Of a DNA stretch of 64,000 nt, positions 61,243 to 64,000 are shown one piece after another (within the stretch, counting starts at the first letter, position 1; every line of letters starts with the position of its first letter). Origin of the DNA: CAVUMR01 sp963742715 (GTDB taxonomy: Bacteria > Actinomycetota > Actinomycetes > Mycobacteriales > Micromonosporaceae). The position numbers and the translations under genes are program-made. The stretch lies in contig CAVUMR010000002.1 in assembly GCA_963742715.1 (NCBI GenBank), forward strand, positions 1,674,001 through 1,738,000. The letters run 5' to 3'. The notes under the pieces are model-generated. The model made no database searches and had not been told where the DNA came from. It saw only the letters and a list, made by a program, of their open reading frames with translations.

Positions 61243-62434
61243 CGCAGCTCCTGGGTGCTATCTCCGATGGGCCTGATCGCCCTACCGATGAGTTCTGACG
61301 GACAGCACCCTGTCGGCCCGCCATGGGGTCCTCGGCCGATATCTCGAGTACCACGGACACGATCCTGTCCACCGCATGCTGGTCGGTCAGCAGCCTCGCC
61401 ACCTGCTCGTCGGGCCAGGCCACGCCGTAGGGCGGCTGGTCGAGTTCGTCCCAGCCCGTACCGACGGCAAAGGCCTCGCTCAGTACCTCGACCACCGTCC
61501 TGACCGCGTCGTCCCCGCGTCGGAGCCTGGTTCCCATCACTTCGATCGCGGCTGCAGCGAGGCCGAAAAGCCGGGCATCGTCGAGTTCGTGCCGTTCGGT
61601 GAGCAGCAACGGCGCTGTGCCCTCACCGCTGCTCGGCGGGAGCACAGCCGTTGGTGCCTGCTTGCGTCCCAACGGCCGCTCCACGTACGCGGCATACCAG
61701 GTAGGCCGGATACGCATGGCAGCGAGTACCTGCCCGACCTCCCGGCAGACCACCGCCGAATCGCTGCCGGCCCAGTCACCGGTCACGACCGCTCGACGCT
61801 GGGCCCACACGTCCACCGGCCACAGCCCTGTGCCGGCGGACATCGGAACGCCGACCCAGTTGAGGATCTCGACCGCCAGCGCTGTCAACCATTGGTCATG
61901 TCCGAGTGCCGCGACGAGCCAATTCGGTACCCGAGGTCGCTGCAACGCACCGCGCTGACCGCGCCTGCGGCGGTAGCCGTTGACCAGCGCCGCGTTGAGT
62001 CGGCTGGTTACCCAACCTTCGATGTTCTGGATCGGCCGCGTGGAATGGCTCAACAGATCCTCGATGACCGCCTCGACATCGTCGTGGAATCCGTCCAGGC
62101 AACCGTCGGACAGCCGTTGGACGGAGGTCGCGCACATCCAGTGGCCCCGATGCCGTTCGATTCTCTGTGTCACCTTGGTGAAAACCAGCGGCCAGACAAT
62201 CCCGTATGCGGCGCCGGCCAACCGGACCCGTTCCACAGCTGACACCTTCGCGGCGACCGCCGCCAGGGACCCACGCTTGGCAATGGCGCGGATGTCCGGG
62301 TCACCGCGTCCGGCCAAGTTGGCGCCGTTGGCATTGAGTGCCTCGATACCGGCCGATCTCTCATGACGAACGCGGCACACCGGTGGCCGTCGTGCTGCCA
62401 TTGATCGAGTTGTCGGCTTGCCCGGACTCAACAC
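61223..62434 (-). CDS. Unrecognised protein, first gene of the AAA+ operon, with sigma-like helical segment
   Basis: 403 residues from a GTG at 62434 preceded by AAGGGG; the frame is open to an ATG at 62494, and an ATG at 62401 is also possible, so the start is uncertain. The central part (HDDVEAVIEDLLSHST, NIEGWVTSRLNAALVNGYRRRRGQRGALQRP) has the look of an RNA-polymerase sigma region 2 or a related DNA-binding helix set. The rest is helical, with many Trp and Leu. It could be a transcription factor for the operon. The similarity is only impressionistic, and no domain can be named safely. Confidence 0.62.
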   Translation of the reverse strand: MLSPGKPTTRSMAARRPPVCRVRHERSAGIEALNANGANLAGRGDPDIRAIAKRGSLAAVAAKVSAVERVRLAGAAYGIVWPLVFTKVTQRIERHRGHWMCATSVQRLSDGCLDGFHDDVEAVIEDLLSHSTRPIQNIEGWVTSRLNAALVNGYRRRRGQRGALQRPRVPNWLVAALGHDQWLTALAVEILNWVGVPMSAGTGLWPVDVWAQRRAVVTGDWAGSDSAVVCREVGQVLAAMRIRPTWYAAYVERPLGRKQAPTAVLPPSSGEGTAPLLLTERHELDDARLFGLAAAAIEVMGTRLRRGDDAVRTVVEVLSEAFAVGTGWDELDQPPYGVAWPDEQVARLLTDQHAVDRIVSVVLEISAEDPMAGRQGAVRQNSSVGRSGPSEIAPRSCGGVLTA

Positions 62435-62555
62435 CACAGGCCCCTTTCCACCTGATTTCGTGCGGCGCGGAATCAAGAACGCAGTTGACAACATGCCGCG
62501 CCGTTCACATTCGTCCTGCAGACTGCGCCGATTGAACGGTCGCAGCGAGCAATGG

Positions 62556-62723
62556 TCAGAAAGGAGACGGGCCGATAGCGCGGAGCCGATACTGTCTGAA
62601 ATACGCGCGCATTCCGCCGGGGATCAATCCAGACCGCTCGTCAACGGTAATGCGGTTGCCCGCAATGGTCAGCCGTCCTAATTCATCGACAGTGCCCGAT
62701 GCGCGGACGAATAGCTGAGTTCC
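62556..62723 (-). other. Short protein-like frame without a start codon
   Basis: A 55-codon frame, closed by TGA on both sides, whose translation is unusually protein-like: LFVRASGTVDELGRLTIAG followed by NRITVDERSGLIPGG and a basic aromatic end. It has no ATG, GTG or TTG near its beginning. It may be a gene remnant, the end of a frameshifted small gene, or chance. Confidence 0.3.
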
Positions 62724-63262
62724 TCATGGGTCTTTCGGTGGATTGACAGCGCCGGCTGCTCGTTACGGCGCACGCTGTCACGCCTGCCCACTCCATAGCC
62801 TTATCAAATTGCCAGGCGACGGCCTTAGCGGCGAAGCGCCGGACCGACCGGCTACTGGGTGGTGGCCGGTCGGTCGCCATACGGGTGGTCCTTGCCCGGT
62901 TGGTGCCCGGAACAGCCGGGATGTCATGGCAGTACCAGTCGGTCCGTCAGACGGAGATGGCTTGTCCGGTTAGTTGATCGAGGTAGCCGTGGACGATGTG
63001 CACTTCGGGTTCCGGAGTTCGCCCGCCACCACGACAGCAGCGAAACTGGCGCTCTTGTCAGCTTCCGTGACGCCCCGTCGAGAAACACACCTCTCTGGGC
63101 GTCGCAAAGTAGCTCCGCCCCGATCAGGGCGCAGCACCGAATGAGCGAGTATTCGAATTCGATCACCAGGCTCCGCCGCTGGGCGCTCCGCCCAGTCCAA
63201 TCGCGATCGAGACCCGCCCTATCCGGCATGCGGCGAAGCTGACATCTACAAGAGGAGCAGTC
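62724..63262. other. Intergenic region without a supported gene
   Basis: Together with 62435-62723 this is the longest stretch without an accepted gene (about 830 bp), in the divergent gap between the AAA+ operon and the last gene. Codon patterns are poor on both strands and no tRNA-like structure was found. A TTGACA at about 62743 has no matching -10 at normal spacing. It probably holds promoters for both directions. Confidence 0.5.
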
Positions 63263-64000
63263 ATGCGAATCACGCAAGCCGTCCGGCCGCGGTATCTCGT
63301 TCCCGCGGCGCCGTCACGGCGTGGGCTAGACCGCCGCTGGTTGACCATCGGCGGCACCGCCGTGGCCGCCGTGCTGACGATCGTCGCGCTATCCGCGATC
63401 CGGCAGCCGCCCCCTGTTGCTCGCGGCAAGATCGTCGTCATCGAGAACGTTGACGCCGACGTCGCCGGCAACGGCCTGGACGCCATCCGCGACAAGCTCG
63501 TCGACGCTGCGGTCCGCCTTGCCGACGAGGGCGGCGGCACAGTCACCCTCATCGCCGCGAGTGGGGGTCCGGCGCAGGTTGCCGCCGTAGCTGACCTGAA
63601 GGTCGAGCGCGACGGTGAGCCCGAGACCGACGAGCGGGTCCGCGCCGGAGTCGTCAAGCGGCGCGTCGACGACGCGATCGGCGCCGCCAAAAGCGTCCAG
63701 CTCACCACGCCCGGCCGAAACCTGCTGTCGCTGCTGACCGCGGCGGCCGAGAAGGCACCACGCCGAGGCGAGCCGTTCACCATCTACTACGTCGGATTCG
63801 GCCTCGCGACGGTTGATCCCACGGACGCCCGGGTGGCGCTCGCCGGCGAACCCGCACAGGCCGTCGACGCCGTCGCCAAACGGCTGCCGAAACTCACCGG
63901 CGCCGAGCTGCACCTCGTGTACCCCGCCGCCGTCGTCCCGCAGCAGCCGCTGAACACGATCACCGCGGCGTGGCGCACGGAGTACTGGTCGCGACTGGCG
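63263..64000 (+). CDS. Membrane-anchored vWA-like protein (partial, cut by the window end)
   Basis: The ATG has GAGGAG 6 bases upstream, and 246 codons remain open to the window edge. A basic N-terminus (PSRRGLDRRW) leads to one transmembrane helix (IGGTAVAAVLTIVALSAI). An alternating alpha/beta domain follows, with strands KIVVIENVDADVAG, TVTLIAASG, FTIYYVGFGLATVD and AELHLVYPAA. The order resembles a von Willebrand factor A fold, but the metal-site DxSxS is not present (the first strand ends ENVDAD). Such proteins occur in membrane-associated conflict or mobile-element loci. Assignment is tentative; the remainder of the gene is needed. Confidence 0.7.
   Translation, partial: MRITQAVRPRYLVPAAPSRRGLDRRWLTIGGTAVAAVLTIVALSAIRQPPPVARGKIVVIENVDADVAGNGLDAIRDKLVDAAVRLADEGGGTVTLIAASGGPAQVAAVADLKVERDGEPETDERVRAGVVKRRVDDAIGAAKSVQLTTPGRNLLSLLTAAAEKAPRRGEPFTIYYVGFGLATVDPTDARVALAGEPAQAVDAVAKRLPKLTGAELHLVYPAAVVPQQPLNTITAAWRTEYWSRLA

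Noticed and set aside
44741..64000. Integrase, excisionase or transposase gene expected for an island
   Set aside because: None is visible in the window; mobility is therefore only inferred from the tRNA fragment and would need flanking sequence.

Overview
The window is very GC-rich DNA with short gene spacings, many 4-bp GTGA/ATGA gene overlaps, a BTAD-type SARP regulator and a hybrid NRPS/PKS locus. This points to an actinomycete. The frequent GGTACC-style codons suggest Micromonosporaceae, but that is only an impression.

Positions 1-33937 hold a biosynthetic gene cluster. On the plus strand at the left edge are the tail of an amidinotransferase/dimethylargininase-type gene and a free-standing carrier protein. 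Everything else in this part is one minus-strand polycistron of fifteen genes read from 33937 down to 421. In order it encodes an Orn/Lys/Arg-type decarboxylase, an ornithine-type carbamoyltransferase with an altered substrate motif, SbnA- and SbnB-like enzymes (L-2,3-diaminopropionate, Dap), two ATP-grasp ligases, an AMP-forming ligase and a PKS (KS-AT-KR-DH-ACP). Three NRPSs follow (C-A-PCP-C-PCP; C-A-PCP-C-A-PCP; C-A*-PCP-E*), then a truncated thioesterase, a quinone oxidoreductase, an MFS exporter and a thioesterase-like protein of unknown function. The gene set predicts a Dap- or ureidoalanine-containing lipo/polyketide-peptide, possibly with a guanidine. The first adenylation domain of the second NRPS carries a threonine-like code. 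Several assembly-line domains look missing or catalytically dead, and there is no normal terminal thioesterase.

Positions 34215-44740 are conventional. They hold a maleylpyruvate isomerase/DinB-like protein, an AfsR-like SARP with NB-ARC and TPR domains, two small secreted proteins, and a strong bidirectional terminator. An MMPL transporter plus Tat-exported multicopper oxidase operon follows, divergent from a two-component system that probably controls it.

At 44910-44992 there is a 3' fragment of a tRNA-Pro(GGG)-like gene with its own downstream rho-independent terminator, on the minus strand. This geometry is what one expects at the chromosomal end of an element integrated into a tRNA gene, so the DNA to its right may be a genomic island. 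No integrase is seen in the window.

Positions 45441-64000 carry an unusual set. There are two paralogous TPR-CHAT (caspase-fold) proteases, each accompanied by a paralogous single-span membrane protein, plus a further TPR-like protein and a three-span membrane protein. A six-gene minus-strand operon encodes an AAA+ ATPase, a coiled-coil membrane protein and four unrecognised proteins. At the right edge a membrane-anchored, vWA-like protein is cut by the window end. Two CHAT proteases, an AAA+ ATPase, membrane sensors and a possible att site together make this the best candidate for an undescribed protease-based signalling or defence system.
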